Assembly: GCF_005771435.1 (NCBI RefSeq)
Contig: NZ_VANI01000014.1
Coordinates: 168,284-232,283, forward strand
DNA from: Microbulbifer harenosus
Lineage (GTDB): Bacteria; Pseudomonadota; Gammaproteobacteria; Pseudomonadales; Cellvibrionaceae
Length of the DNA: 64,000 bases
Reading direction: 5' to 3'
Positions 24,985-36,003 of the stretch are shown here, piece after piece (the first letter of the stretch is position 1; every line of letters starts with the position of its first letter). Below the pieces are notes generated by a model. The model was not told the DNA's origin and searched no databases. It saw nothing but the letters and a program-made list of their open reading frames with translations. The position numbers were made by a program, and so were the translations under genes.

Positions 24985-26122
24985 TCCCGACCTCCTTACT
25001 TCACCGGCGACAAGGATTCGCGGGTATTTCCACCTTCCCTTGCCACGCGGTGACAACGAGCGGCAATTCACCCTGGACGTGAAGCTGGATATTCCGGGAC
25101 GCGGTGTGACCGGTATCTTCGGATCCTCCGGCTCCGGCAAGACCACCCTGCTCCGCTGTATCGCCGGGTTGCAGTTTTGTAAAAATGGCAGCCTCTCGGT
25201 CAAGGGGGAAGTGTGGCAGGGAATGGAAAAAACACTGCCGGTACACCAGCGCCCGCTGGGGTTTGTCTTCCAACAACCCAGTCTTTTCCCCCACCTGACC
25301 GCTGAACGCAACCTGTTGTTTGCGCGCAAGCGTGCCTGGAAATCGGTTTCACCGACGGAATATGAACAGATCATTGCACTGATGGGAATCGAGCATCTAC
25401 TCGGCCAGCGGCCTGCTGCGCTATCCGGTGGCGAGCAACAACGTGTTGCCATTGCTCGGGCATTGCTGATCAAACCCAGCCTGCTGTTGATGGATGAACC
25501 ACTCGCGTCCCTCGACCAGATGCGCAAACGGGAAATCCTGCCCTATCTGGAAAAACTGCACCGCACGCTGGATATCCCAATACTCTATGTCAGCCATGCC
25601 GTCGAGGAAATTGCCCGCCTCGCAGACCATTTGTTGCTGATGGAAGACGGCAAAATTGTACGCGAGGGACTGGCATCCGCGGTTCTCTCGCGCACAGATT
25701 TTCCGGTACCGTTGGGCGATGACCTGGGAGTAGTGGTTGACGCGCGAATTGCCGAGCGCAGCAGTGAGTGGCGCCTGGCACGGGTGCAGTTTCACGGCGG
25801 GGACTTGTGGCTGCGGGACAGCGGTGAGGCGATTGGCGAACCTATTCGCGTGCGTATTCTCGCCCGCGACATCAGTCTCTCCCTGGATGCCCATACGCGC
25901 ACCAGTATTCTCAATCGGTTGCCGGTGCGGGTACAGGAAATAACGGCGGACAGCGACCCAGCCATGGTTTTGATGCGCCTTGAACCAAAAATGCAAAACG
26001 CCAGCACAACCACAGAGACGTGCCTGATTGCACGCATCACCCGCAGATCCCTACAGCAATTGAAAATCACGAAAGGAAGTGAACTCTGGGCGCAGATCAA
26101 ATCCGTTGCCATTGTTCGTTAG
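24974..26122 (+). CDS. modC: Molybdate ABC transporter, ATP-binding protein
   Basis: ATPase of 382 residues that powers ModAB. It has Walker [13 protein letters not shown] near residue 52, the Q-loop [12 protein letters not shown], the ABC signature [15 protein letters not shown], Walker [13 protein letters not shown], and the switch His in [11 protein letters not shown]. After about residue 290 comes a C-terminal molybdate-binding (Mop/TOBE) domain ([15 protein letters not shown] onward), which may feed back on transport. The length fits ModC. The stop is ten bases from the convergent modE stop. Confidence 0.95.
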   Translation: MGFDPDLLTSPATRIRGYFHLPLPRGDNERQFTLDVKLDIPGRGVTGIFGSSGSGKTTLLRCIAGLQFCKNGSLSVKGEVWQGMEKTLPVHQRPLGFVFQQPSLFPHLTAERNLLFARKRAWKSVSPTEYEQIIALMGIEHLLGQRPAALSGGEQQRVAIARALLIKPSLLLMDEPLASLDQMRKREILPYLEKLHRTLDIPILYVSHAVEEIARLADHLLLMEDGKIVREGLASAVLSRTDFPVPLGDDLGVVVDARIAERSSEWRLARVQFHGGDLWLRDSGEAIGEPIRVRILARDISLSLDAHTRTSILNRLPVRVQEITADSDPAMVLMRLEPKMQNASTTTETCLIARITRRSLQQLKITKGSELWAQIKSVAIVR

Positions 26123-26132
26123 CTACAGAAAA

Positions 26133-26939
26133 TCACTCCATCATCAAAATCACGCTAGACGCCTTGAAGAAAGCACTGGCCTCATCCCCCACCGCCAGCG
26201 CCATCTCATTTACACTTTCGTTGGTGATGATGGCACCGATGGATTTGCCATTGCCGAGATCGAGGGATACATCGCTGTTCACTGCACCCGGTTCGATACG
26301 GCTCACACGTCCGCGGAACTGATTGCGCGCGCTGGTTTTCAGGACCGCCTCTTTGGCCAGGATGACCCAGGAGGCCTTGACCAGTGCCAGCGCGCTGATA
26401 CCGGTTTCCAGGCCGAGCGTGCTGACACTTTCATCAGTGATTACCGCCACGAGAGGCTGCCCGGCACCGATATCTAGGATCACCTCGGCATTCACCGCAC
26501 CGGCTTTGATCTTGGTTACCATGCCGCGAAACTGGTTGCGCGCGCTAGTCTTCATTGTCATGGTTCCCGCAAATTCAGCAACATCCGCAAACTCCCGCAC
26601 CTTGCGCCCGAGGCGCTCGACAAATAGCGCGTGCTCTTCTTCCAGTGCGGAAAATCCGCGCAACACTTTTTCCCCCATCTCCGTGAGTGCAGTACCGCCA
26701 CCCAGTGAGCCACCAGCACTGCGCACCACCAGCGGCGCACTGGAGAGATTGTTCATGGCGTCGATGCGATCCCATGCGGTTTTGTAGCTGATGCCCACCG
26801 CCTTTGCCGCGGCAGAGATCGAACCACACTGCGCAATGGCCCGCAGTAATTGCGCCTGCTGGCCGGCGAACGACGCTTTGCCGTTGCCACCAATCGCGAG
26901 GTTGCCGTGTAGTTGAGAGTGTCCGGATTTCTTTGTCAT
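26133..26939 (-). CDS. modE: Molybdate-responsive transcriptional regulator ModE
   Basis: A regulator of 268 residues. The N-terminal winged helix-turn-helix (LLRAIAQCGSISAAAKAVGISYKTAWDRI, split here as two halves around residue 40) is the LysR-like ModE DNA-binding domain. Two Mop repeats follow, each starting SARNQFRG, near residues 135 and 203, which bind molybdate between protomers. It is expected to dimerise and repress modABC through the palindrome 3 kb away. The gene is convergent with modC. The closely similar Mop repeats are also visible at DNA level as an imperfect tandem duplication. Confidence 0.94.
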   Translation of the reverse strand: MTKKSGHSQLHGNLAIGGNGKASFAGQQAQLLRAIAQCGSISAAAKAVGISYKTAWDRIDAMNNLSSAPLVVRSAGGSLGGGTALTEMGEKVLRGFSALEEEHALFVERLGRKVREFADVAEFAGTMTMKTSARNQFRGMVTKIKAGAVNAEVILDIGAGQPLVAVITDESVSTLGLETGISALALVKASWVILAKEAVLKTSARNQFRGRVSRIEPGAVNSDVSLDLGNGKSIGAIITNESVNEMALAVGDEASAFFKASSVILMME

Positions 26940-27033
26940 CGCTGCAGTCTACCGGGTTTACGAGTGTAAATCTCACGGACAATTTGGAGCCTTGGAAAAT
27001 AAAGCTACTGCCTGGCTGCAGTCATCGTGGAAC

Positions 27034-27067
27034 AAAAAAGGCCGGGCTGCTGAAGCATTACCCGGCC
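27034..27067 (-). terminator. Terminator of the RND efflux operon
   Basis: Read on the minus strand: GGCCGGG (complement of 27061-27067), a 14-base loop, CCCGGCC, then six Ts. It lies 42 bases past the transporter stop. Confidence 0.85.
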
Positions 27068-27108
27068 AAGGTTTACAGTCTGGTCAATTCCGCCGCGGCG
27101 GTTTCCCG

Positions 27109-30100
27109 TTACGCGGTCTCTGTGCGCGGTTCGGGCGATTTGGTGTCCAGCGCGAGCTTAGCGGCAATATCTTCGCTGTCGCTCGCGGCCTGTTTGCCAC
27201 CGAACAGTTTCTGCACCACCACAAAGAACAGCGGGATGAAGAAAATACCCAGCAGTGTGCCCACGATCATGCCCCCCAGCACGCCGGTACCGATGGCCTG
27301 CTGCGCGCCGGAGCCGGCGCCGGAGGCGATCGCCAGCGGCAACACACCGAGACCGAACGCCAGCGAGGTCATGATGATCGGGCGCAGGCGGTCGCGCACC
27401 GCGTGCATGGTGGCCTCAATCAGCTCCATACCCGCTTCCAGGTTCTGCTTGGCAAACTCCACAATCAAAATCGCATTCTTGCTGGTCAGGCCCACGGTGG
27501 TGAGCATGGCCACCTGGAAGTAGATGTCGCGTTCGAAGCCGCGCAGGTTGCTCGCAAGAATCGCACCGAGGATACCCAGCGGGGCAACCAACAGAACCGC
27601 GGTCGGTACCGTCCAGCTCTCATACAGTGCCGCGAGGCACAGGAACACGATCAGCACCGACAGCACATACAACAGCGTGGTCTGCGAGCCGGCCTGCTGC
27701 TCTTGATAGGAAAGTGCAGTCCACTCGAGGCCGAAGCCTTCCGGAAGCTGGCTGACAAGACGCTCCATTTCCGCCATGGCTTCACCGGAACTCACACCGG
27801 GTGCGCCCTGCCCCTGGATCTGTACCGCCGGTACACCGTTGTAGCGCTCCAGGCGCGGCGAGCCGTACTCCCAGTCAAACGTGGCGAAGGAAGATACCGG
27901 CACCATCTCGCCGTTGCTGTTGCGCACGGACCACAGACGGAAGTCTTCCGGGTTCATACGGAACGGCGCATCCGCCTGCATGTACACACGCTTGATACGG
28001 CCGCGGTCGATGAAGTCGTCGATATACTGACCGCCCCAGGCAACGCCGAGAGTGCTGTTGATATCGCCGATGGAAACACCCAGCGCAGACGCTTTGGCAT
28101 TGTTTACTTTCAGTTTGAACTGAGGTGTATCTTCCTGGCCGTTCGGGCGCACGCCGGTCAACAGCGGGCTCTGTGCGGCCATTCCCAGCAACTGGTTGCG
28201 CGCGTTGATCAGCGCCTCGTGCCCCTGGTTCGCATTGTCCTGAAGGTACATCGCGAAACCGGCAGAGGTACCCAGTTCCGGCATGGCAGGCGGCGAGAAG
28301 GCGTAGGCAATCGCGTCCTTGATCTGGCTCAGGGCGCCCATACCGCGCATGGCAACAGCATTGGCCTGCTCGGACTCTTCTTCGCGTTCGTCCCAGTCTT
28401 TCAACTTGATGAAGGCCATCGCGTTGTTCTGGCCGCTACCGGCAAAACTGAAGCCCTGCACCGAGAATACGGACTCCACCAGGTTGGCTTCATTGTTGAG
28501 GAAGTGATCCTCGAGTTTCTCGACCGATTCCATCGTGCGCTCCTGGGTCGCGCCCACCGGCGTCTGTACCAGCGAGAACAGCACACCCTGGTCCTCTTCC
28601 GGCAGGAAGGAACTGGGTGAGCGCACGAACAGGAATACCATCACTGCGCTCAACAGCACAAAGAGCACCATAAACCGGCCACTGCGGGCGAGAATACCGC
28701 GCACACCGCGCTGATAAGAGGCCGCGCTGCGATCAAAACTGCGGTTGAACCAGCCGAAGAAACCCTTCTGGCTGCCGTGGGAACCCGGTTTGAGCATGGT
28801 GGCGCAGAGCGCCGGCGTCAGCACGATGGCAACGATCACCGAGAACGTCATGGCGGCAACAATGGTTGCCGAGAACTGGCGATAGATAATGCCGGTGGAG
28901 CCATCCATAAACGCCATAGGCACGAATACTGCCGACAGCACCACACCGATACCGATCAGTGCGCCGGTAATCTGCTTCATGGATTTCTTGGTCGCTTCCT
29001 TGGCAGAGAGTTTCTCCTCGTGCATCACCCGCTCGACGTTTTCCACCACCACAATGGCGTCGTCCACCAGCAGGCCAATCGCGAGCACCATGGCAAACAT
29101 GGTGAGCATGTTTACGGAAAAACCGAGCACCGAAAGCACCCCGAAAGTACCCAGCAGTACGACAGGCACCGCGATGGTCGGAATGATGGTGGCGCGCAGG
29201 TTTTGCAGGAACAGCAACATCACCAGGAAGACCAGGATGACCGCTTCCACCAGCGTCTGGATCACGCCCTTGATCGATACTTCCACAAACGGAGTGGTAT
29301 CAAACGGAATCACTGTTTTCAGACCGGTGGGAAAGTTGGGGCTCAACTCCGCCAGTTTGGCCTTGACGGCCTCGGCAGTTTCCAGGGCGTTAGCACCAGT
29401 GGCCAGGGAAATCGCCACACCGGTGGCGGGCGCACGGTTATAACGGGTCAGGAAGTCGTAACTCTCAGTACCCATTTCCACCCGCGCCACATCACCGAGC
29501 GTCAACACGGAGCCGTCGGGGTTCGCCCGCAGAACCACATTGCGGAACTCTTCCGGTGTCTGCATACGGCTCTGCGCGGTGATGCTCGCGGTAAGCTGTT
29601 GGCCGTCCACCGCCGGGGTGCCGCCGAGGCTGCCGATAGCCACCTGGGAGTTCTGATTGCGTACGGACGTCATAATGTCGGTGGGCGTGAGCTTGTAGGC
29701 ATCGAGCTTGTTTGGGTCCAGCCAGATACGCATGGCGTACTTGGAACCAAACACCTGGATGCTACCCACGCCGGGCACACGACTGAGCGGGTCGACGAGG
29801 TTGGACACCACATAGTCTGCAATGTCCTCTTTCTTCATGCTGCCGTCGGTAGACACAAAGCCCGCCACCATCAGGAAGCCGGCGCGCCCTTTACCTACCG
29901 TCAAACCCTGGCGCTGCACGATCTCCGGCAACAGCGGCATGGCCAGCTGCAGCTTGTTCTGCACCTGAACCTGCGCAATATCCGGATCGGTGCCATTGGC
30001 GAACGTCAGGGTGACTTCCGCCGTGCCGATGGACTGGCTGGTGGCAGACATGTACAGCAGGCCATCGAGGCCTTTCATGTTCTGCTCGATCACCTGGGTC

Positions 30101-30282
30101 ACCGAGTCCTCAATCACCTTGGCGGAGGCACCCGGATAGGCGCCACTGATGGAAACCACTGGCGGGGCGATATCCGGGTAGCGTTCTACCGGCAATTTGG
30201 ATATCGCAAGGCTGCCAAACAGCATCACGACTATAGCGATCACCCAGGCAAAAATTGGGCGATCAATGAAAAATCCTGCCAT
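27109..30282 (-). CDS. RND multidrug efflux transporter, AcrB/MexB type (HAE1)
   Basis: Inner-membrane proton-driven pump of 1057 residues, the normal length for AcrB homologues. Twelve helices and two large periplasmic loops are expected. Visible marks are the N-terminal [18 protein letters not shown], the proton-relay pair Asp-Asp in [18 protein letters not shown], the partner Lys in [18 protein letters not shown], and the [17 protein letters not shown] segment. With the adaptor encoded 5 bases upstream and an outer-membrane channel from elsewhere it would form a tripartite pump for hydrophobic drugs, dyes or bile-like compounds. No TolC-like gene is here. Probably controlled by the divergent TetR gene. 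Confidence 0.96.
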   Translation of the reverse strand: MAGFFIDRPIFAWVIAIVVMLFGSLAISKLPVERYPDIAPPVVSISGAYPGASAKVIEDSVTQVIEQNMKGLDGLLYMSATSQSIGTAEVTLTFANGTDPDIAQVQVQNKLQLAMPLLPEIVQRQGLTVGKGRAGFLMVAGFVSTDGSMKKEDIADYVVSNLVDPLSRVPGVGSIQVFGSKYAMRIWLDPNKLDAYKLTPTDIMTSVRNQNSQVAIGSLGGTPAVDGQQLTASITAQSRMQTPEEFRNVVLRANPDGSVLTLGDVARVEMGTESYDFLTRYNRAPATGVAISLATGANALETAEAVKAKLAELSPNFPTGLKTVIPFDTTPFVEVSIKGVIQTLVEAVILVFLVMLLFLQNLRATIIPTIAVPVVLLGTFGVLSVLGFSVNMLTMFAMVLAIGLLVDDAIVVVENVERVMHEEKLSAKEATKKSMKQITGALIGIGVVLSAVFVPMAFMDGSTGIIYRQFSATIVAAMTFSVIVAIVLTPALCATMLKPGSHGSQKGFFGWFNRSFDRSAASYQRGVRGILARSGRFMVLFVLLSAVMVFLFVRSPSSFLPEEDQGVLFSLVQTPVGATQERTMESVEKLEDHFLNNEANLVESVFSVQGFSFAGSGQNNAMAFIKLKDWDEREEESEQANAVAMRGMGALSQIKDAIAYAFSPPAMPELGTSAGFAMYLQDNANQGHEALINARNQLLGMAAQSPLLTGVRPNGQEDTPQFKLKVNNAKASALGVSIGDINSTLGVAWGGQYIDDFIDRGRIKRVYMQADAPFRMNPEDFRLWSVRNSNGEMVPVSSFATFDWEYGSPRLERYNGVPAVQIQGQGAPGVSSGEAMAEMERLVSQLPEGFGLEWTALSYQEQQAGSQTTLLYVLSVLIVFLCLAALYESWTVPTAVLLVAPLGILGAILASNLRGFERDIYFQVAMLTTVGLTSKNAILIVEFAKQNLEAGMELIEATMHAVRDRLRPIIMTSLAFGLGVLPLAIASGAGSGAQQAIGTGVLGGMIVGTLLGIFFIPLFFVVVQKLFGGKQAASDSEDIAAKLALDTKSPEPRTETA

Positions 30283-30287
30283 CGCTA

Positions 30288-31502
30288 TTACCCCTTGCTG
30301 GCGTCGCTCTGTGCTTGTTCGGTTTTGCGTTCCGCAGATTGATTGGATGGCGCAGGCAGATCCACCGGCGCTGGAGCGGCGGCCTCACCCGGATTCACCA
30401 CCACACCGGGGCGGACTTTCTGCAGCCCTTCAACGATCACGCGATCGCCCGCCTTCAGGCCGCTTTCCACCAGCCAGGAACTTCCCACGGTCTGGGATAC
30501 CTGCACCGGACGCACCTCTACGGTGTTGCCTTCGCCCACCACCATCGCAGTGGTATTGCCCTTCGGATCGCGGGCAATGCCCTGCTGCGGCACCAGGATG
30601 GCGTTTTCACGCTGGCCACTGCCCACCGAGGCGCGCACATACATGCCCGGCAGCAGCGTGTGTTCCGGGTTCGGCACCACCACACGCAACCGCACACTGC
30701 CGGTAGTCGGGTCGACACTCACTTCAGAGAATGCGAGTTTGCCAGCGTGGGGATAGGGACTGCCGTCTTCCAGCAGGATGGTCACTGGCAGATCGTCGGT
30801 GCTCTCCATGGTGCCCGCTGCCAGCGCCTTGCGCAGGTTGAGCAGCTCGCTGACCGACTGGGTCAGGTCCACATAGATAGGGTCCAGCTGCTGGATAGTC
30901 GCCAGCGCGGTCGCCTGATTGGTGGTCACCAGGGCACCCTGGGTAACGGAAGAGATCCCAATGCGGCCGCTGATCGGCGCACTGATCCGGGCGAAATCCA
31001 GCGTCACCTTGCTGCGCTGCACCGCGGCCTTTGCCGCCGCCACATCGGCCTTGGCCTGTTGCAATGCGGCAACCGCGGAATCGTTGTCCTGCTTGCTCAC
31101 AGCGCCGGTCTTTACCAGGGCTTGAGTACGATCCGCCTGCAGCTTTGCAACATTCAGCGAGGCTTGTGCTCGCTCCAGCGAAGCGCGGGCGCTGTCGTAA
31201 TCCGCCTGGTAGCGGGCATCATCCAGTTGATACAGGGCGCCCCCCGCCTCTACCAGACCGCCTTCTTTAAACAGCTGGCTTTTGACGATGCCGTCCACCT
31301 GGGGACGCACTTCCGCCACTTTGTAGGGATTGGTGCGCCCCGGCAGTTGACGGGTCAGGGTGACGGGTTCGGTGGTGAGGGTAACGACGGTAACCTGTGG
31401 CGCGTGTCCCTGCATGGCCTGCTGTTCTTCTCCGCAGGCTGACAACAGTGCTACGACAAGCAACAGGCTGCCGGAGATCAGCGACTTCTTCTTCTGCAAC
31501 AT
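30288..31502 (-). CDS. RND efflux periplasmic adaptor lipoprotein (AcrA/MexA type)
   Basis: Membrane-fusion protein of 404 residues. The frame extends to 31679, but the ATG at 31502 gives a clean lipoprotein signal (KKKSLISG, hydrophobic stretch, lipobox LLSAC) and has GAGG upstream. It then shows a lipoyl half-motif ([20 protein letters not shown]), an alpha-hairpin of coiled coil (about 105-165), and beta-barrel and membrane-proximal domains. The C-terminal tail is Ala/Pro/Gln rich. It joins the AcrB-like pump to an outer-membrane channel. First gene of the operon. Confidence 0.95.
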   Translation of the reverse strand: MLQKKKSLISGSLLLVVALLSACGEEQQAMQGHAPQVTVVTLTTEPVTLTRQLPGRTNPYKVAEVRPQVDGIVKSQLFKEGGLVEAGGALYQLDDARYQADYDSARASLERAQASLNVAKLQADRTQALVKTGAVSKQDNDSAVAALQQAKADVAAAKAAVQRSKVTLDFARISAPISGRIGISSVTQGALVTTNQATALATIQQLDPIYVDLTQSVSELLNLRKALAAGTMESTDDLPVTILLEDGSPYPHAGKLAFSEVSVDPTTGSVRLRVVVPNPEHTLLPGMYVRASVGSGQRENAILVPQQGIARDPKGNTTAMVVGEGNTVEVRPVQVSQTVGSSWLVESGLKAGDRVIVEGLQKVRPGVVVNPGEAAAPAPVDLPAPSNQSAERKTEQAQSDASKG

Positions 31503-31720
31503 GACGACCTCGTAATTGCATCCATACCGGCGCCCAGGCAGGCACCACTGAAGATTAAATTCTTGATAAAAAACAGCGCCCTCGGCCTGGACCTGATGGA
31601 CCAGTCCGAGAGCGATGCACTCAAACGACCGTGACGGGCTGACTGAATACCCGGTCAGTTCGAAAGAGAAATGAGTCACCAGACATATATGACTTAATGA
31701 CGACTTGGCCCGAATTTAAA

Positions 31721-31765
31721 TACATTCATGAATGAATATCAAGTATTTATTCATGCGTGAATGTA
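31721..31765. promoter_or_regulatory. Probable TetR operators between the efflux operon and its regulator
   Basis: Two palindromic boxes in the divergent promoter region: CATTCATGAATG (31723-31734, a perfect 12-base palindrome) and TATTCATGCGTGAATGTA (31748-31765, TTCA-N4-TGAA core). Both resemble AcrR/TtgR-type operators. The first box recurs in front of the other TetR gene of this window. Confidence 0.7.
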
Positions 31766-31875
31766 AAGTAAGATCAACGCCGCGCTCACTGGCCCCTCCC
31801 GGGCCCGCTTGAACTTCCACGCAACTGGCCGAGCCGGTGTGTGGGCAGCCCACACCGATCAATCAGGTAGTAACA

Positions 31876-32517
31876 ATGGCCAAACGCACAAAGGAAGACG
31901 CACAGGAAACCCGCGAACGGATTCTCGACGCGGCAATTGAAGTCTTTGACCAGCGGGGCGTTTCCCGCCCCTCCCTCTCGGAAATCGCCGAGTTGGCGGG
32001 CGTCACTCGCGGTGCGGTATACGGCCACTTCCAAAACAAGACCGATCTGTTCAGTGCTCTTGCCGATCGCATCCAGCTGCCAGACGAATCCCTCTGCCAG
32101 GCGCCGCAGCAGTCCTGCGACCCCCTCGGCGAACTGCGTACGCGCTGGCTGTTCCTGTATCGGGAACTAATGGCCAATGAGCAGTTGCGCAGAATTTTCA
32201 CCATCATCCTGATGCGCTGCGAATGGGTGCCGGAAAACGGTGAGATCAACCAGCGCTGTGCCCAGGGGCACGCGGAGGGCACTGTGCGCCTGCGCAACCT
32301 GATTGAAAACGCCGTGTCCGTCGGGCAGTTGCCAGCAGACCTGGATATCCAGGTGGTGGTACCGGTAATACACGCCGGTATTCTCGGCCTGCTACAGGAG
32401 TGGCTGATGAATACCGAGGCGTTCAACATCGCCGAGGTGGGCGCCCGCCACGTGGAGGCGATGATCGAGATGCTGCAAACCTCCCGCCACCTGTGTAAAC
32501 AGGCCGTCCACGCCTGA
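31876..32517 (+). CDS. TetR-family regulator of the efflux pump (AcrR/TtgR type)
   Basis: A repressor of 213 residues. The start at 31876 gives MAKRTKEDAQETRERILDAA, the standard AcrR/TtgR beginning; the frame extends 13 codons upstream. The helix-turn-helix is in LSEIAELAGVTRGAVYGHF (about 33-51). The C-terminal ligand domain is helical and diverse, with the hydrophobic VVPVIHAGILGLLQEWL helix typical of efflux regulators. It is divergent from the adaptor-pump operon, with operator-like palindromes between, so it most likely represses the pump until a drug or metabolite binds. Confidence 0.94.
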   Translation: MAKRTKEDAQETRERILDAAIEVFDQRGVSRPSLSEIAELAGVTRGAVYGHFQNKTDLFSALADRIQLPDESLCQAPQQSCDPLGELRTRWLFLYRELMANEQLRRIFTIILMRCEWVPENGEINQRCAQGHAEGTVRLRNLIENAVSVGQLPADLDIQVVVPVIHAGILGLLQEWLMNTEAFNIAEVGARHVEAMIEMLQTSRHLCKQAVHA

Positions 32518-32906
32518 TCCAGAGGGTCTGACCGACACTTGCCAGCAGGCAACAGCGTGAGGGGGTATTGTGCAGGGCAAATATGGCAGTGGCGCGCGCC
32601 CTATCGCAGAACAGCCTCGGTTGATCGAGTTTTGTGCACCAACCCCCGGGGCCTGCTGAAATTTTGAACACCCGTCAGTGGCAGACTGAGTAATTTCCCA
32701 TCGACCATTCGCTGGTGGCGGCAAAAACGTTTTACAGATCAGCGCAAAGAGGACACCTTTCGCCTTGTATCGGAAGCATTGCATGCCTTTCGGAGCTTTC
32801 AGCCTTTATACTTGTCCTAAGCTATAAGTCGCCACTGCCCGGAAGCCCTCTTCCGGCCGTTCAGCCAGTGGGGCGCCTTGAAGTAGGACGTATAAAGAGA
32901 CTCCTT
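32518..32906. other. Intergenic region before prc (389 bases)
   Basis: No gene seen. A TATACT hexamer at 32807-32812, 95 bases before the prc start, could be a -10, but its -35 is poor. The sequence just downstream (near 32840-32875) can pair weakly. No terminator for the TetR gene was recognised. Confidence 0.45.
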
Positions 32907-35009
32907 ATGCTTAGCAACCGAATAGCCGCATTGGTTTCCGGCCTTTCCTTTTCCTTCCTGGTACTCATCTCGCCACTCGCACTGGCGGAAATCGAAGATC
33001 TCAAACCCCATCAAGACCAGGGGGGCACCGCCCGCGAGATCGTCAGCAAGCTTGAGATGCTGCACTACAACAAGCTCAAGGTGGGCGACGAAATGTCCTC
33101 GGGGCTCTGGGACGAGTACATCGACAGTCTCGATCCGAGTAAAAGCTACTTCCTCTCTTCAGATATTGATGAGTTTCGCCAGTGGCGCACCAAGCTTGAC
33201 GACGACCTGAAGGCCGGCAATGTGGATCGCGGATTTGCGATCTACAACCGCTATCGCCTTCGAGTGTCTGATCGCCTCAATAACATCATTTCCCAGCTGG
33301 ACAACGGCCTGCCGAAATACGACTTCAGCGTCAACGAATCCCTCGAACTGGACCGGGAAGACAGCCAGTGGCCGCAGTCCATAAGCGCTGCGGATGATCT
33401 CTGGCGCAAGCGTATGAAGGGCAGCGTGTTGAGCCTGCGTCTCACGGGAAAAACCGATGATGAAATCGCCGACTTGCTGAAGCGCCGCTACAAGGGCCAG
33501 CTCAAGCGCCTGGGCCAGCAAAATTCAGACGACGTGTTTGAGCTCTACATGAACTCCCTCACCCGCCTGTACGACCCGCACAGCAATTATCTGTCGCCGC
33601 GCTCGCTGGAAAACTTCAACATGAGCATGTCGCTGTCGCTGGAAGGTATCGGCGCCGTGCTGCAAATGGAAGACGAGTACACCAAGGTTGCACGCCTTGT
33701 GGCCGGTGGCCCCGCCGATCGCACCGGCAAGATCAAGCCGAACGACAAGATCGTGGCTGTGGGTCAGGACAAGGAAGGCGAAATGGTCGACGTGGTCGGC
33801 TGGCGCCTGGACGACGTGGTGGACCTGATCCGCGGCGCCGCTGGCAGCTACGTCCGCCTTGAAACCATTCCCACCGGTGGCGACGGCACGCACCGCACCA
33901 TCACCATCCAGCGCAGCAAGGTGAAACTGGAAGACCAGGCGGCGAAGAAAGCCGTGTTTGAATTCACCGAGGGCGACCAGACCTACAAAGTCGGTGTGAT
34001 CAACCTGCCCACGTTTTATATCGATTTCGAGGCCTATCGTCGCCGCGATCCGAACTACAAGAGCACCACCCGCGACGTAGCCCGCCTGCTGGATGAGCTG
34101 GAAAAAGAAGGTGTGGACGGTGTGGTATTGGACCTGCGCAACAACGGCGGCGGCTCCCTGCAGGAAGCCACCATGCTGACCGACCTCTTTATCGATCAGG
34201 GCCCGGTGGTGCAAATTCGCCACGCCAATGAGCAGATCTCCCGCCACAACCGCTCGCGCTCCCGCGCCATGTATCGCGGCCCGCTAATAGTCCTGATCAA
34301 CCGTCTGTCTGCATCCGCATCGGAAATTTTTGCCGGCGCCATTCAGGACTACAATCGCGGCCTTGTAGTGGGCAACCAGTCATTCGGCAAAGGCACGGTG
34401 CAAACTATGGCACCGCTCAAAGAAGGTCAGCTGAAGATCACCCAGTCGAAGTTCTACCGGGTTTCCGGTGACAGCACTCAGCACGCGGGTGTGTCTCCGG
34501 ATATCAGCATGCCGCAGTTGATCGACAGCGAAAGCGTCGGTGAGAGCGCCTACGATACCGCCCTGCCCTGGGACCGTATCCACGCAGTGCGCCACGCCAA
34601 GTATTTCAACCTGAAAGAAATGCTGCCTGAGCTGACCCGCAAGCACGAAAAACGCACGGAAACCGATCCGGATTTCGTGTACCTGCGCGAGCAGTTCAAG
34701 TATCAGATCGACCAGACCAACAAGAAAGCCGTATCCCTGAATGAATCGGTGCGCGAACAGGAGCGCGAACAGATGAATCAGGACGTCCTGGCGATGGAGA
34801 ACAAACGCCGCCTCGCCAAAGGCCTTGAGCCTTACGAGAGTTTCGAGGCGCTTGAGAAAAGTGAATCCGAAGATACCGAGCCAGTCGGCGGGCCAGTGGA
34901 AATCACTCTGGAAGATGACCCCGTGCTGAACGAAGCCGGCTTTATCATGGCAGACTTCATCGGGCTCACCAAACGTAGCAGTTCACCGCAGGTTGCCAAC
35001 TTCGACTGA
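32907..35009 (+). CDS. prc: Carboxy-terminal processing protease Prc (Tsp), family S41
   Basis: Periplasmic serine protease of 700 residues, which degrades proteins bearing certain C-termini (for example ssrA-tagged) and trims others. The start at 32907 gives a signal peptide (hydrophobic to SPLALA). The frame continues further upstream but without signal. A PDZ domain is around 235-330 (SMSLSLEGIGAVLQMEDEYTKV onward), and the S41 core has SASASEIFAGA with the catalytic Ser and FGKGTVQ with the catalytic Lys. A long C-terminal helical extension ends in GLTKRSSSPQVANFD. Length is close to E. coli Prc (682). Followed by a strong terminator. Confidence 0.96.
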   Translation: MLSNRIAALVSGLSFSFLVLISPLALAEIEDLKPHQDQGGTAREIVSKLEMLHYNKLKVGDEMSSGLWDEYIDSLDPSKSYFLSSDIDEFRQWRTKLDDDLKAGNVDRGFAIYNRYRLRVSDRLNNIISQLDNGLPKYDFSVNESLELDREDSQWPQSISAADDLWRKRMKGSVLSLRLTGKTDDEIADLLKRRYKGQLKRLGQQNSDDVFELYMNSLTRLYDPHSNYLSPRSLENFNMSMSLSLEGIGAVLQMEDEYTKVARLVAGGPADRTGKIKPNDKIVAVGQDKEGEMVDVVGWRLDDVVDLIRGAAGSYVRLETIPTGGDGTHRTITIQRSKVKLEDQAAKKAVFEFTEGDQTYKVGVINLPTFYIDFEAYRRRDPNYKSTTRDVARLLDELEKEGVDGVVLDLRNNGGGSLQEATMLTDLFIDQGPVVQIRHANEQISRHNRSRSRAMYRGPLIVLINRLSASASEIFAGAIQDYNRGLVVGNQSFGKGTVQTMAPLKEGQLKITQSKFYRVSGDSTQHAGVSPDISMPQLIDSESVGESAYDTALPWDRIHAVRHAKYFNLKEMLPELTRKHEKRTETDPDFVYLREQFKYQIDQTNKKAVSLNESVREQEREQMNQDVLAMENKRRLAKGLEPYESFEALEKSESEDTEPVGGPVEITLEDDPVLNEAGFIMADFIGLTKRSSSPQVANFD

Positions 35010-35056
35010 GTTGTAAACAAAAACAGGCCGGGCAAACCGGCCCTGAATCACGCCAG

Positions 35057-35096
35057 GCCCGGCATTCGCACGACGAATCCCGGGCTTTGGTTTTTT
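35057..35096 (+). terminator. Rho-independent terminator of prc
   Basis: GCCCGG-C-ATTCG (35057-35068) pairs with CGAAT-C-CCGGGC (35074-35085) around a short loop, followed by TTTGG and six Ts. A second small hairpin, GGCCGG-N5-CCGGCC, lies just before it (35026-35042). Confidence 0.82.
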
Positions 35097-35118
35097 GAGA
35101 ATTTAGGGGAGGGAAGAA

Positions 35119-35934
35119 TTGAAAGTTATCTCATTTAACGTCAACAGCATTCGTGCGCGCCTGCATCAGATGGAAGCGCTGGTGCAGACCCATTCGCCGG
35201 ATATCATCGGCTTGCAGGAAACCAAGGTTACGGACGAGGAATTCCCACTCGATGTCATGCGGGATCTCGGGTACGAGGTGATCTACTTCGGCCAGAAAAC
35301 CCACTATGGTGTCGCCCTGCTCTCCCGCTACCCATTTCTGAAAAAGCAATATGGTTTTCCCACCGATACCGACGATGCCCAGCGCCGCCTGGTTGCGGGA
35401 CAGTTCGACATCGGCGCCGACAAGCCACTTACCGTGATCAACGGCTACTTCCCGCAGGGAGAAAACCGCGAGCATCCAATCAAGTTTCCGGCCAAGCGCA
35501 AGTACTACGCCGACCTGGATGCCTACCTGAATAGTGAGTGTGACAAGAATGCACCGGTGCTGGTGGTGGGGGATATGAATATTTCCCCCACTGACCTCGA
35601 CATCGGCATTGGCGAGCCCAACCGCAAACGCTGGTTGAAAGATGGAAAGTGCAGCTTTCTACCGGAAGAGCGCGAATGGCTGGAAAAATTGCAGGGCTGG
35701 GGATTGGTCGATACCTTCCGGGCGCAGAACCCGGAAACCAATGACCTGTACAGCTGGTTCGATTACCGCAGCCGCGGCTTTGAGCGCGAACCACGCCGGG
35801 GCCTGCGCATCGATCTGATTCTCGCCAGCCAGTGTCTTGCCGAGAAATGCGTGGCAACCGGCATCGACTATGATATCCGCGGAATGGAACGCCCCTCGGA
35901 TCACGCGCCGGTATGGGCGGAATTCAAGCTCTGA
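35119..35934 (+). CDS. xthA: Exodeoxyribonuclease III (AP endonuclease)
   Basis: Mg2+-dependent DNA repair enzyme of 271 residues that cuts at abasic sites and degrades 3' ends. Catalytic marks: [10 protein letters not shown] at the start, the metal-binding Glu in [22 protein letters not shown] with the catalytic Asp-Asn pair, and a C-terminal SDHAPV with the final Asp-His. The start codon is TTG, supported by the strong GGGGAGGGAAGAA just before it, and no other start would keep the conserved first strand. The preceding prc terminator makes it a separate transcription unit. Confidence 0.96.
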   Translation: MKVISFNVNSIRARLHQMEALVQTHSPDIIGLQETKVTDEEFPLDVMRDLGYEVIYFGQKTHYGVALLSRYPFLKKQYGFPTDTDDAQRRLVAGQFDIGADKPLTVINGYFPQGENREHPIKFPAKRKYYADLDAYLNSECDKNAPVLVVGDMNISPTDLDIGIGEPNRKRWLKDGKCSFLPEEREWLEKLQGWGLVDTFRAQNPETNDLYSWFDYRSRGFEREPRRGLRIDLILASQCLAEKCVATGIDYDIRGMERPSDHAPVWAEFKL

Positions 35935-35952
35935 TTCACTGTTTGGCTATCA

Positions 35953-35987
35953 GGGTGCTATCGCGGCCCGCGAAATAGCACCCTTTT
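35953..35987 (+). terminator. Rho-independent terminator of xthA
   Basis: A long hairpin, GGGTGCTATCGCGG against CCGCGAAATAGCACCC with a two-base bulge, followed by TTTT, 18 bases past the xthA stop and before the convergent sensor kinase. Confidence 0.75.
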
Positions 35988-36003
35988 GCCGATACGGTAT
36001 CGG

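Noticed and set aside
26992..30342. Long plus-strand frames opposite the RND pump (542 and 521 codons)
   Set aside because: Their composition (His-, Gln- and Arg-rich) is that of antisense to a high-GC gene; the minus strand gives intact AcrB motifs.
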